This document shows positions 6,957-16,829 of a DNA stretch of 24,428 nt, piece by piece (position 1 is the first letter of the stretch; each line of letters opens with the position of its first letter). The stretch covers positions 1 to 24,428 of the IMG/VR virus record IMGVR_UViG_3300044302_004367; one strand, 5' to 3'. The translations under genes and the position numbers were made by a program. Source of the stretch: a virus. The notes under the pieces are model-generated. The model was not told where the DNA came from, ran no database searches, and saw nothing but the letters and a program-made list of their open reading frames with translations.

Positions 6957-9900
6957 CTATGCCATGTACCTTCCGCAAGACACATGGTGGCTTCCAGAAA
7001 TATCGTACAAGTTATCTTCATCTGAATCTCTCACAGCATTCTTATCAGAAGATATCAAGAAAGACCAAGGTTTTGTAACTTTAGTTAATATTTCAAGCCA
7101 AGCAGAAAGCGCTTTTCTCATATTTTCTGGCAATATAAACAGCTTCTGCGGACCAAAATCACCATATGTTAACAGGTATGTATTCTGACCTCTCAACTCA
7201 GTAGCCAAAGCTTTTTGAGCTGTTCCAGTAAACATTGACCTATGAGCTTGATATGCGGCTTCTTCTCCATGCCTATCAAAGCCTCTTCCAGTTCCTAAGT
7301 GTCCAAATATATCATGAACAGCTCTAAATTTATCGTTTTGCTCATTTGTAAAGAACGGGTGACCTCCAGTAACTTCAGTTTTTAAAACTTTAATTCTTTT
7401 ATTCTCTATAAAATCTTTCCTCATCTCTGCATAAGACCCATAAGGATCTTCATCAACAAACTCTACAGTTATGCCTAAGCCACCTTCTGATTCAGGTTTA
7501 GTAATAATATCCCACTGCTCTTCTACTTCATCAGCTAAGGCAGTCCAAGCTTCAGTAACCTCACCAGAAATTTGTTCTTTAGGAAGATCGGGCTCACTAG
7601 CATAAGTTCTACCAATATCTGTTCTTTCAGAAGGCTCCACTGCAGTAACTTGGCTCCAATCTTTTTTCTCTTTATGAAAAGCAGCTATGCTTTCTATGGG
7701 CTCAGCTACAGTAACAGTGACATCTTCGTCTGAGCGCTCGTAGGTTATTTCATCATCTACATCTGGAATGCCACTATCAGCCATTGTGTTTAGTGGCGGC
7801 TCATTAATGTCTGTGTCGTCATATTCTAAAACAGAAGTCTCAGGTCTTGTGTTCCTTACAGAAAGGCCTACAAATCTGTCAACCGTAACCCAACCTTCGC
7901 CTTGCATGCCCGGAGGTTGACTCATATCCTTTTCAATATCAGGCAAGTCTTCTTTTATCTTCTCAGCTTGAGCTTTTAAAGCTTCCTGAATTTCTTCGTC
8001 TGTTGCGTCGTCCATATCAAGATCTGTTTCTTGACCAATAACGTCTTTCAAGGTTTCTTCAACATATTCATTTGTAAAAATATTTGGAAATCTAGTAAAA
8101 GCAGAATAAGGGTTAGCTTCGTTATCACGAAAACCCTCAGGCAATTTATTATCATTATTTTGCCTTATCCTATCAATCTCCCTGTTGGTCCTATTAATAA
8201 TTGCCTCTGCGTCCCTAATCGCTGTAGGAGCTTTATCAAGTTTACTTGTATCTATGATAAATTCATGTTCTGGGAAAGAACCAAATCCTTGGGGAAAGCC
8301 AGACACAATAGCCTCTATCGGTACAGCAACTTCTACTATAAAACCATCTCCCTCTGCGAAATCCATAGCAGTTTCTGCGTCCAAAGCAAACGAAGCCAAC
8401 GGAGCATATTTAACATTTGAAGGAGTGTTAGGAGAATCGGTCTTAATTCCCCTGTATAACGTAACTCTTTCAATCCCTGCATCTTTCAAAACTTGCTGTA
8501 TAGTAGCAGACTCAGTTTCTAGTAAATGTTTAATAGCTTTAATAGATTGTTTATTGATACCTACCGTGGGGGAGTCCCATCTCAAATCGCTATCTTCTGG
8601 ATGAGATCCATCAGCCTCAGCGGCTTTAGCTAACTCAGACTCAACTGGAGTGTAATCAAACTTATCTTCCGCTTCCAGAATCTCTTCTGCGGTTATTCCA
8701 AGCAATGCTTGAATATCATCCTCATCTGTCCCTCCGATTTTATCCAAGTCTTCATATGTGGCGCCAGCAGCAAGCGACACAATAGTATCCCAATCATCTA
8801 ATGGTCTACCCTCAATTCCCCAAGACGTGACCTTACCGGCACCCTCAAGCGAATCCCGATACACAATTGCAATTCGTTTATCATCATCATAAGCATCAAG
8901 CAAAACATTAATAACAGCTTCTTTTTCTTTCGGATTTAATTTTCTGTTTTCTTTGTAAAACGGCATCCAAAACACTTTTTCAATTATCTCTTCTCTACTC
9001 ATTCCCGCCATTTCAGCCGCAGCTAATTGAGCAGAAATAATTTGAGAATCGCCTGCCCAAGCTGAATGTAGTTCACTAACAAATTTCTCTGCTAAATTAT
9101 TAAGATCAGATTCATTAATATCTTCATCAACTACTGAAGCGGCTACCGTAGCGTAATTCTTCAAAAACCATTCCTTAACATCATCAGGCACAGTCTCTAA
9201 AAGTTTCCTAGCAGTATTTTTAGAGCCCTCATTCTTAATAAGCTTTTTGACTTCTTCAAGATTTATTTCCGACCTATTTCTAAGTCGCTCACCTACATTC
9301 TCAGTTGGTGCTTTACCTACTCGGAATGGGTTACGAAGCGAAGCTATCTTAGCACGCAATTTACCTGTATGTAAAGATTTTCCAAGAGCCTCAGCAAAAG
9401 GCGTAAACTTATCAAGGTTTCTAAGCATCTTCTCAACACCCTCATCACCCTGCTCTAAAGCTTCTTGAAGCTCAATCGGATCATCGCTTCTAATACCCTT
9501 TGCAGCTCTTTTACGTGCGATAAATCTTTCAGCTGTTTTCTCAACAAAAGGACGCACAACCCTACCATAAATTGTTGAAAACTTTTTAGCCCTAGACAAT
9601 TCATCGTTTTTCTTTTCAGCTCTTTGCCTTTTAGCGTCATCAAACCTTTCAGCCATCGTACTCATAATTCTTCTTTTAATTAAAGAAGTAGTCTTCGGAA
9701 TGTTTTCTATTTCTAAATCTTCAGCTAGTTCTCTAATTTCATCAGGTTCCATAAGATCAAGCTCGTCACTGCTGATGTCCATAAAGTCATCCATGTCCAT
9801 AAAATCTGGGTCAGGAGTTGGGCTTGATGCAGCACCTGATGCTAATACATCCGACCTATAACTTGGCTTGTCAAGATTCCTTCGTTTCTTTTCTTGCTTC

Positions 9901-12900
9901 ATCTTTGCCGCAATTGCCAAACGTTTATTCTGTATTCGCCTATACACATCTTCATCAATCTCAGTACGAGAAATGACGGTGCCATTCAAATCCACAACAT
10001 CTTCAGAATTTTCATGAGCATCAATATAAACATCTAGCTTGCCATCGGGTATAAGCTTAACCGCTTCGTCAACAGATAATTGCCTATCACCCATAATGTT
10101 TTCAAAATTAGAAACAATATCATTTCGCTTTTTTGGATCAATTTTAGCTGAAACTCTTTTAGGTTTAGCCGCATCAGGATTCGCAGACATTCCATCATCC
10201 GTTATAACACCTAGCAAAGCATTCTTGACAGTAAATGAATCATCTACATTTTGAATGTCTACCACTTTTCTGATCAAAAGATCATCAGCTGCTAACGCTC
10301 TTTCTTCAACATATTTATTGGCCAACTTAAAAAGCTCAGGATTATTAATCTCTATAGCTTTCAATACATTTACTACATCTAATACGTCCTGAGGAATATT
10401 TTCTTTTGCTTCATTTATAACCACATTTCCTTTATCATCAAAATATATAACATTAGAAGCGTGTAAAGAAACTAACTCTTGTAATAATGCTTTTGCTTCT
10501 TCATCTCCGCCTGCTAGTTGAGAAATTCTTTCAAGCGTCATAGATTGAGCATATCCAAAAGCCCACAATTCTTCAGGCTTTCTCATATAAATTTGTTGGT
10601 TTACTTCCGGCACCAAGGTTCTGTTTTTATTAAAGTCAAGAATATTTACGTCTTTAACATCCGCATCACTTACCATATTCCGAACTTTCAGGACATACAT
10701 ATTTAAAATAACACTATTATAAATAACATCTTCATCTCCTGTTATTAAGCCTTCTAATATATTGGTGTTACGTGTAACGTCGCTTAGCGCTTCGTACTTG
10801 GATGACATGGCTATAGCCCTCACATAACGAACCCTAGCCTGCATGGCGTATGGCATATCTTCAAGAAGTTCTTCAAACTCATCGTCAGACATTTTTGACA
10901 AAGTTTTTAAAACAGCTTCTGGCGATCCATTTTCAGGGTTATAGTCAACTCTAACTGACTCTTCAAACAAACCACGTTTCTGAAGCTCTTCAAAAGTTAT
11001 ATCAAAACTTTTTTCATCAATAGTGATTCCCACTGCATCAAAAAATTCATCTACTATCTGTTCTTTTGTAGGGTTTGAAATGCCTCTTTTTTCAAGCCTT
11101 TCTTTAGCCCTTCTAATTCTAGTAGGAAAACGTTTAATAGCATTATCATAAATTTTATCTTTAGTTATTTTTATAGACCCAACTTCTGACTTAAATCTTT
11201 CTTCTTTATCTTTTATTGCCATCAAAACTGGCTTGTCCCTAAATCTTTCTGGAAGATACTTTCTCATAAACTTTTCAAAAACTGCATTCTTCTTAACTAA
11301 ATTCTGAAAAGTCTCTTTTATGGCAGATCTAGCATAGCCTTGAGGACTTGCTTTCCTGTAGTCATATCCGTGACCCGCCTCATGCACTAATATATCTACG
11401 GGGTCCCTACCCTTTATAACGATTATTCTATTACTGTCTTTATAATAACCTCCGTCCACACCCGGTTTAATTCTAGCTTGTCCTGTCCACGCTGGAGGCT
11501 TATTGCGATCTACAATTCCAAAAACATTTAATTTATTACCTTGCTCAACTACAGCATCAGCTTTTTGCGTACTAGCAATTATATCTAAAGCTTCATCAAG
11601 TTGGGCTGTACTCATAACCTCATCCAAAGATTTATCTTTTTTAAAGTTAAGTTTGAACCTTTCAAGGTCAGGTTTCTTAAATTGCACACGTTCCATCAAG
11701 CGGCTCACTACTCCCCTTCTTTTAACAACTGCAGCAGGAGGAGACTTAGGCGCACCCAACCCTCCATCAGTAGCATCGGGAAGCTCTGGAGAAGCAGCAA
11801 CGCCACCAACAGCGCTAACGGTAGTATCTACTACATCTTCTCCTCGTTCTATAGCTCGGTAACTTTCAGAGCTTTGAAGAAGAATCAAAGGATCAGGATC
11901 TATTTTAACAGGTTTGAAATCTTTTTCAAGAGCATCAATACCTTTGAGCCATCCATAAAAGTCATCTGAAATGCCTGCAATTTCTTCATAAGTAAAATGT
12001 TGCGGGAAATGCCACGAAGCTGCAACAGGATACGAATTATCCTCACCAACAGCCTTCCATTCTATCTTATTGCTCCCTTCAAAGATAGCCCTAACCTCTG
12101 GAGAAACCCTATCAAGCCTCTCCTCTTTAGCTCTAGTAAAAGACCAGATTCTCTCTACAAACTCCTGAACTTCTTCACTTGGGTCCCTTCTGTCACCGCC
12201 ATGCTTTTCGTACTGTTGCCAATACCGCCAATAATCTAAAACTTCTTTAAACGCTTCTTCATAGGTAAAGCCTGATTCACCCGAATTAACCCAATCGTTA
12301 ACGTCTCTTCTAATTTTCTCAAAAAGAGCTATTTCCACTTCAGGATGAAAATCTAGTAAATCATTCTCAGCCAAAATTTGCATAAACACAGCGTCTTCAG
12401 AAATTCTTGCCAAAGTTTCTACCGGCGTGTTCCAATAACTTCCAGAGTCCCTTGCTGAATCATCCCTCTGCAAAGCTCGTACCGTCCTACCACGATAAAT
12501 TTTTACAAGCACTCTAGCCATATGGTAACCAGCCATATCTTCTCTAGTACCATCTGGTTTTAAAGGAAAAGCTTTTTCAATATCTTCGTCACTAATAAGA
12601 CCTATTAATTTATCAGCATCACCATCTACTGTTCCAACGTCAATTCCAAAATCTTTACCTTTTTGAGTAGGAACTAAATCGCCACGCTCATCCACCTCAA
12701 GGTATCCGCCAGATATCAAAACAGCTGTCATAGCATTATTAGAATGGTAGGTGTGATTACTTCTCCAGTCTCTGGTATATTCTGTGGCTTTATCAGTGAC
12801 TGATGCATCTAAAGCATGATGATACTCATGTGTTAATATGCTTAAAGCATAACTTTGAAGATTATCTTTTATTTCTTTTTTCTTCTCTTCACTAGTATTA

Positions 12901-15900
12901 GGATCAGCCAATTTTTGAAGACGACGCTCCATGCCTTTTCCGGATATGTGTATTCTTTTAACTGGTTCCGTACCTGTCCCTATTTCCTTTATTGCAAAGT
13001 AGCCGCCAAATCCGGCTCCTTTTTCTGCTACTTCATTGCGAGCTTCTTGCGCTTCCATATACGCATCAGTAGGAACAAAACTAATAACAACTCTTTCTTC
13101 AGAAGTATTACCATTATTAGAATTCAAAATATTACTTAAAAGTGGAACAACCCCTTCCATTACGTTTTTGTATTGAATAGCCTCTGGAGTCTCATTTGCA
13201 TAAAATAAAACACCCCCAGAAAATCCATTAACAATGACAGGATTGTCATCCAGAGCTTGCTGCACATCTTCTTGCTTTCCAGCCAATGAAATTTTCTTTC
13301 TTCGTGCAAAATCAAAAGGATTTTCATAGTCAGTAACACGCACCAACATCTCGTCTATTTCTTTACCCTGTTTATCAGTCGTCATAAGCAAAATTTCTTT
13401 CATCTCTCCGATGCCCATTTCTTCTAACTCTTTTACAGTGTAAGTACCTTCTTTCTTTTTACCAAAACGTTTTTTAGGAACTGTCTCTAAAAACACCAAT
13501 CTGCCATCTTTAATAGACCAAAGCCTACCATCCCAATTTTTATCTATTACCCACTTATCTTGGCGTCGTCGGTAAATCATTCTTTGATTCAAAGTCTCAA
13601 CAAATTGAGCTTTTATTTTTTCTTTCGCATCAGGATCGCCTAAAGGAAGATCAGGTCTGCTATCCAAAAAGCTTATCAACTGGGACACAATCTCATTACG
13701 AAGTTTATGATCTTGAAAACTTCCATTGCCTTCAGGCACATCAATTTCTCCTAAATCAAATAACTCGTTATACATTTCATTAGCAATGAATTCCCTTGCT
13801 TCTTCACTAGTTGAACCATATGAATAGAAAGGGCTTCTAGGATCATCAAACGTAGTTCTGCTGGCCCTAACTTCCGGAACAAGCCTTATATCATCAGGAG
13901 CTTTAAAAGGCTTAAGATCCTGCTCCCCATCACTAATCAAAACCTCAGCATTAGGATCAACAATAGTCCAAGTAGGCAAACCCATCAGAGTATCATTATT
14001 ACGAGCATAAGTCCCCATAGCGTCAGAAAGCTCAGGAACTTCTGGAGTTTGCCTTATGGCTTCTGATCTCTGCCGTGGGTCAAGACCTTTCCTTTTGTTC
14101 TCTCCAAGACTCCACATATTAAATGCCAAAACATTATCTCTTAACTTACCACTAGATGGTAGCATAGCGTGAAGTATATCATCTCCCTTGGGGGCTTTAT
14201 CAAAAGAGGTCCCTGCTTCCTTTAGGGCATCGCTAACTGCCTTCTCATCAGCTGAATAAATATCAAATGCGCTTTGAGGTAACTTATCAACATCAATATC
14301 GCTTAACATGCCTTTTACACGCAAGTATCTTTCCCTATCGCCCAAAACAGCTGCCGCTATAATAAGCTCTGCATGCTCAGGATTATTAGGATCTAATCTC
14401 TTTGCTTGTCTAAGCTCATCAACTCTTTCCCAAGCCTTAACAAGTTTACCAGCAGTAACCAAACTTTGAGTTGTAGAAGCAGATGTTTTAGAAGGCGTAT
14501 AACCTTTATGCGCCCAAACAACGACACCTTTGTCAGAAGCCACTAACCTAGCTTTTTCAATACCTATTTCATTAGCAAACGTAAATGTATTCGTGTTAAA
14601 AATATCAGCTAATGACTCATCCAATGATCGTAGCTCAACTTCAACTTCTTTACCGTCACGCATAAATCTAGCAGTATGATCCGTGCCTAGATTCTCCATG
14701 AGCATCTGACCTTCAAGTAACCTTAACTCTCTAGCAGTTCCTCCATTTGCATAATCTCCAGTGCTTGTAGGATTTGGACCCTCTTCGCTATCATAAACAA
14801 GGTTATCATCGTTGTCATAAAGCCTAAAATGCCATCTTCCCCGCACAAGAATAGTATTATCTTGAGCTCTTTCAGGCGAAGGAGGCGGTCCTTGACCTTC
14901 TTCAAATCTTCTTTGCTGCTCAGCAAAATCATCACTAGGGAATCGTGTCCTATCAAGATCAACAATATGCTCGGCAGTTACCCTGTACTCTTCGCCTTCT
15001 ACAGTTTTAGTACCTAAATCTACCTCTTCCCCATCCATAAACATTTTTTTAAGATAGTCTTCTTTTTGCTGCCTACTAAGAGCAATAAATTTTTGACCCG
15101 CATCCTCAAATGTTTCGTCAATAAGCTCACCGTTTTCATCTTCAGGGTCAGGCACCTCCCAAGGGGCTTTAGAAATATCGCCATCTTTTCTCCAAATAAG
15201 ATTAAAAACTTTTTTAGCTCTTTCACGAGCAAGCATAAGCCTAGCTTTTTTCTCTTTTTGCCAACTATAACCATCTACAGCTTCTTCTAACTCGTCACCA
15301 GAAATAATTGGACCAAGATCATTGTCAACTTTTGTGTTCTTAACAACTGTCTCTACGGTTTCACCCCAGCCATCAGGAGTACGCTCTTCAACATCTATTT
15401 GTTCTGGGGTCTTATCACCTTGTCGCTCGCTCCTAACAGCAAGAGCAGCAGCAAGCCACTCCGAATCAGTCTCACTTAAACCATTTCTATCTCTGTTAGT
15501 TATAGAAGCATTAATGTAATCTTCTAATTGCGAATTGGAAAGCTCTCTTAAAAAACTTAGTTTCTCTTCATCTAGCTTAGGCGCAGTATTAATAGTACCT
15601 CTGGTATCGCCTATGGTTCTTGAGTTCTCAGCTATAGTTCCATTTGACTGACCTACAGTGGGAAATCTTTCACCAGTAGATAGTCTTTGACCAGACCAAC
15701 TTGGTGTATAATCAACACGATTGCCATTCCGATCTACAATTACTCGGCCACGCCTGTCTTCCATTGTCCTGCCGGGCACCCCTTCTTGCAAAAGGTTTCC
15801 TAGGTCATCGGCAATAAAGGTTCCTTTAGGGCGCTCCCATACAGTGCCCTCTTGAACTATCTGATCTAAATCTGCATCTTTGGGATTAGGCTTATACGGC

Positions 15901-15938
15901 TCTATACGTAAGCCACCCCATCTTTCTGTAACTGCCAT
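6957..15938 (-). CDS. Giant 2993-aa multidomain virion/effector protein (zincin x2, ADP-ribosyltransferase-like, HDxFGH domain)
   Basis: One uninterrupted 2993-residue frame. Visible elements in order: a charged N-terminal third without known motifs; H1037-E-Y-H-H1041 (HExxH) with E1174 in a Y-W-x-T-P-V-E-T-L-A-R context as likely third zinc ligand; and a second HExxH, H1519-E-A-G-H1523. A low-complexity acidic linker at about 2030-2060 leads into a SAP-like helical patch. Next is a region with R2496 (LYRGIK), S2516 (LASFALD) and E2557-x-E2559 (FPEHEF), the R-S-E/ExE pattern of mono-ADP-ribosyltransferases such as T4 Alt. The C-terminal region has H2875-D-I-F-G-H2880 and EEAAYQAHRSMF. There is no signal peptide or TM segment. 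This composition fits 'polyvalent' proteins packaged in virions and injected with DNA to cleave or modify host proteins. The gene lies in the structural operon and has its own promoter. Domain calls are by motif only. Confidence 0.85.
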   Translation of the reverse strand: MAVTERWGGLRIEPYKPNPKDADLDQIVQEGTVWERPKGTFIADDLGNLLQEGVPGRTMEDRRGRVIVDRNGNRVDYTPSWSGQRLSTGERFPTVGQSNGTIAENSRTIGDTRGTINTAPKLDEEKLSFLRELSNSQLEDYINASITNRDRNGLSETDSEWLAAALAVRSERQGDKTPEQIDVEERTPDGWGETVETVVKNTKVDNDLGPIISGDELEEAVDGYSWQKEKKARLMLARERAKKVFNLIWRKDGDISKAPWEVPDPEDENGELIDETFEDAGQKFIALSRQQKEDYLKKMFMDGEEVDLGTKTVEGEEYRVTAEHIVDLDRTRFPSDDFAEQQRRFEEGQGPPPSPERAQDNTILVRGRWHFRLYDNDDNLVYDSEEGPNPTSTGDYANGGTARELRLLEGQMLMENLGTDHTARFMRDGKEVEVELRSLDESLADIFNTNTFTFANEIGIEKARLVASDKGVVVWAHKGYTPSKTSASTTQSLVTAGKLVKAWERVDELRQAKRLDPNNPEHAELIIAAAVLGDRERYLRVKGMLSDIDVDKLPQSAFDIYSADEKAVSDALKEAGTSFDKAPKGDDILHAMLPSSGKLRDNVLAFNMWSLGENKRKGLDPRQRSEAIRQTPEVPELSDAMGTYARNNDTLMGLPTWTIVDPNAEVLISDGEQDLKPFKAPDDIRLVPEVRASRTTFDDPRSPFYSYGSTSEEAREFIANEMYNELFDLGEIDVPEGNGSFQDHKLRNEIVSQLISFLDSRPDLPLGDPDAKEKIKAQFVETLNQRMIYRRRQDKWVIDKNWDGRLWSIKDGRLVFLETVPKKRFGKKKEGTYTVKELEEMGIGEMKEILLMTTDKQGKEIDEMLVRVTDYENPFDFARRKKISLAGKQEDVQQALDDNPVIVNGFSGGVLFYANETPEAIQYKNVMEGVVPLLSNILNSNNGNTSEERVVISFVPTDAYMEAQEARNEVAEKGAGFGGYFAIKEIGTGTEPVKRIHISGKGMERRLQKLADPNTSEEKKKEIKDNLQSYALSILTHEYHHALDASVTDKATEYTRDWRSNHTYHSNNAMTAVLISGGYLEVDERGDLVPTQKGKDFGIDVGTVDGDADKLIGLISDEDIEKAFPLKPDGTREDMAGYHMARVLVKIYRGRTVRALQRDDSARDSGSYWNTPVETLARISEDAVFMQILAENDLLDFHPEVEIALFEKIRRDVNDWVNSGESGFTYEEAFKEVLDYWRYWQQYEKHGGDRRDPSEEVQEFVERIWSFTRAKEERLDRVSPEVRAIFEGSNKIEWKAVGEDNSYPVAASWHFPQHFTYEEIAGISDDFYGWLKGIDALEKDFKPVKIDPDPLILLQSSESYRAIERGEDVVDTTVSAVGGVAASPELPDATDGGLGAPKSPPAAVVKRRGVVSRLMERVQFKKPDLERFKLNFKKDKSLDEVMSTAQLDEALDIIASTQKADAVVEQGNKLNVFGIVDRNKPPAWTGQARIKPGVDGGYYKDSNRIIVIKGRDPVDILVHEAGHGYDYRKASPQGYARSAIKETFQNLVKKNAVFEKFMRKYLPERFRDKPVLMAIKDKEERFKSEVGSIKITKDKIYDNAIKRFPTRIRRAKERLEKRGISNPTKEQIVDEFFDAVGITIDEKSFDITFEELQKRGLFEESVRVDYNPENGSPEAVLKTLSKMSDDEFEELLEDMPYAMQARVRYVRAIAMSSKYEALSDVTRNTNILEGLITGDEDVIYNSVILNMYVLKVRNMVSDADVKDVNILDFNKNRTLVPEVNQQIYMRKPEELWAFGYAQSMTLERISQLAGGDEEAKALLQELVSLHASNVIYFDDKGNVVINEAKENIPQDVLDVVNVLKAIEINNPELFKLANKYVEERALAADDLLIRKVVDIQNVDDSFTVKNALLGVITDDGMSANPDAAKPKRVSAKIDPKKRNDIVSNFENIMGDRQLSVDEAVKLIPDGKLDVYIDAHENSEDVVDLNGTVISRTEIDEDVYRRIQNKRLAIAAKMKQEKKRRNLDKPSYRSDVLASGAASSPTPDPDFMDMDDFMDISSDELDLMEPDEIRELAEDLEIENIPKTTSLIKRRIMSTMAERFDDAKRQRAEKKNDELSRAKKFSTIYGRVVRPFVEKTAERFIARKRAAKGIRSDDPIELQEALEQGDEGVEKMLRNLDKFTPFAEALGKSLHTGKLRAKIASLRNPFRVGKAPTENVGERLRNRSEINLEEVKKLIKNEGSKNTARKLLETVPDDVKEWFLKNYATVAASVVDEDINESDLNNLAEKFVSELHSAWAGDSQIISAQLAAAEMAGMSREEIIEKVFWMPFYKENRKLNPKEKEAVINVLLDAYDDDKRIAIVYRDSLEGAGKVTSWGIEGRPLDDWDTIVSLAAGATYEDLDKIGGTDEDDIQALLGITAEEILEAEDKFDYTPVESELAKAAEADGSHPEDSDLRWDSPTVGINKQSIKAIKHLLETESATIQQVLKDAGIERVTLYRGIKTDSPNTPSNVKYAPLASFALDAETAMDFAEGDGFIVEVAVPIEAIVSGFPQGFGSFPEHEFIIDTSKLDKAPTAIRDAEAIINRTNREIDRIRQNNDNKLPEGFRDNEANPYSAFTRFPNIFTNEYVEETLKDVIGQETDLDMDDATDEEIQEALKAQAEKIKEDLPDIEKDMSQPPGMQGEGWVTVDRFVGLSVRNTRPETSVLEYDDTDINEPPLNTMADSGIPDVDDEITYERSDEDVTVTVAEPIESIAAFHKEKKDWSQVTAVEPSERTDIGRTYASEPDLPKEQISGEVTEAWTALADEVEEQWDIITKPESEGGLGITVEFVDEDPYGSYAEMRKDFIENKRIKVLKTEVTGGHPFFTNEQNDKFRAVHDIFGHLGTGRGFDRHGEEAAYQAHRSMFTGTAQKALATELRGQNTYLLTYGDFGPQKLFILPENMRKALSAWLEILTKVTKPWSFLISSDKNAVRDSDEDNLYDISGSHHVSCGRYMA

Positions 15939-15944
15939 ACTTAT

Positions 15945-15973
15945 ATTCTATCAGGCTGACGGTTTAATAGCAA
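15945..15973 (-). promoter_or_regulatory. Sigma70-like promoter of the giant gene, leaderless geometry
   Basis: Minus strand: TTGCTA (15973-15968), a 17-base spacer, TAGAAT (15950-15945), six bases, then ATG at 15938. The -35 box lies inside the end of the upstream coding region. No Shine-Dalgarno precedes the ATG, so the giant protein probably depends on this start. Confidence 0.55.
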
Positions 15974-16829
15974 CACCGTTATTACTTGTAGTTGAATAAG
16001 CGCTTGTGCCTGTTTTATTAATTGCCGCAACTCTAAAATAATAACTAGTTCCGTTTGTAAGGCTAGTTACCACTTTAACCGTATCAGTATTTCCTGTATC
16101 AGCTACTATTGTGCTCCAGTTAGTACCATCAGTGCTCTGATCAATTTTATAACCTGTCACTTCAAAGACCCCGCCGTCCCACATTGGCTCTTGCCAAGTA
16201 AGAGTAATTTGAGCATTTCCAGCAATTCCTAAAAGATCATATGGACTGCTTGGCAAAGTAGACATTTTGCTTACCGTTGGGTCAGCCTGAAGCATTACAC
16301 CCAACGCAGTGTGGTCAATTGTTTCTTCAAGCTGTAAATCATATGATATAAATGCTCCAGCCAAACATCTTTCACCTTTAACTAAAGTTATTTCTGAAAA
16401 CTCTTCTCTCATCGTGCCCTCATCAATTTTAGGGTAACATGGAACTGTAGTGTCGTATTTACTCAAAGAGGGGCCATCCAATAGGGCTTCTCTAACAATT
16501 GTAGTCAAATTATCTCTTTGCTCAGTTACTATATTTTCACCCGTAGCTCTTACCCAAACATACGTCCTCATTGCATAAACCACTCTATAATTAGGATCAA
16601 AATCATAAGCATATCCTTCTCTCTGGATTTGCGCAGTATTCATAACCATGTTTATTATCGTAGGCCAATGCCCTAAAGTAAAAGGCTCATGTGTAATAAC
16701 TTTTCTAGGGTCGGGTAATTGAGAATCACTTAAATTCCAATGATTCCTATACGTTAAGATACGTGCTGGTAGGTCATTTGATAAATAGTTACTTACATAG
16801 CTTTTCGCTAAGCGTGGTCCTGACATCAT
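15951..16829 (-). CDS. Neck/tail-completion-type protein with C-terminal FN3 domain
   Basis: A 292-aa protein. Residues 1-185 have no motif I can name, but size and place, right after the HK97-gp10-like gene, suggest a tail terminator or neck protein. Residues about 190-292 form a clear fibronectin type III domain: LTLTW-type strand (ITLTWQEP), VTGYKIDQSTDGTNW, LTNGTSYYFRVAAINKTG. FN3 domains on virion proteins are usually displayed and may help loose binding to surface glycans. The start overlaps the previous stop as ATGA. Two ATGs are adjacent (16829 and 16826), and either could be used. No disruption is seen. Confidence 0.75.
   Translation of the reverse strand: MMSGPRLAKSYVSNYLSNDLPARILTYRNHWNLSDSQLPDPRKVITHEPFTLGHWPTIINMVMNTAQIQREGYAYDFDPNYRVVYAMRTYVWVRATGENIVTEQRDNLTTIVREALLDGPSLSKYDTTVPCYPKIDEGTMREEFSEITLVKGERCLAGAFISYDLQLEETIDHTALGVMLQADPTVSKMSTLPSSPYDLLGIAGNAQITLTWQEPMWDGGVFEVTGYKIDQSTDGTNWSTIVADTGNTDTVKVVTSLTNGTSYYFRVAAINKTGTSAYSTTSNNGVAIKPSA

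Noticed and set aside
9650-9790. Definite SAP DNA-binding domain in the giant protein (about residues 2055-2095)
   Set aside because: The helix pattern PDEIRELAEDLEI...LIKRRIMSTM is suggestive but too short and generic to list as a domain without a profile search.
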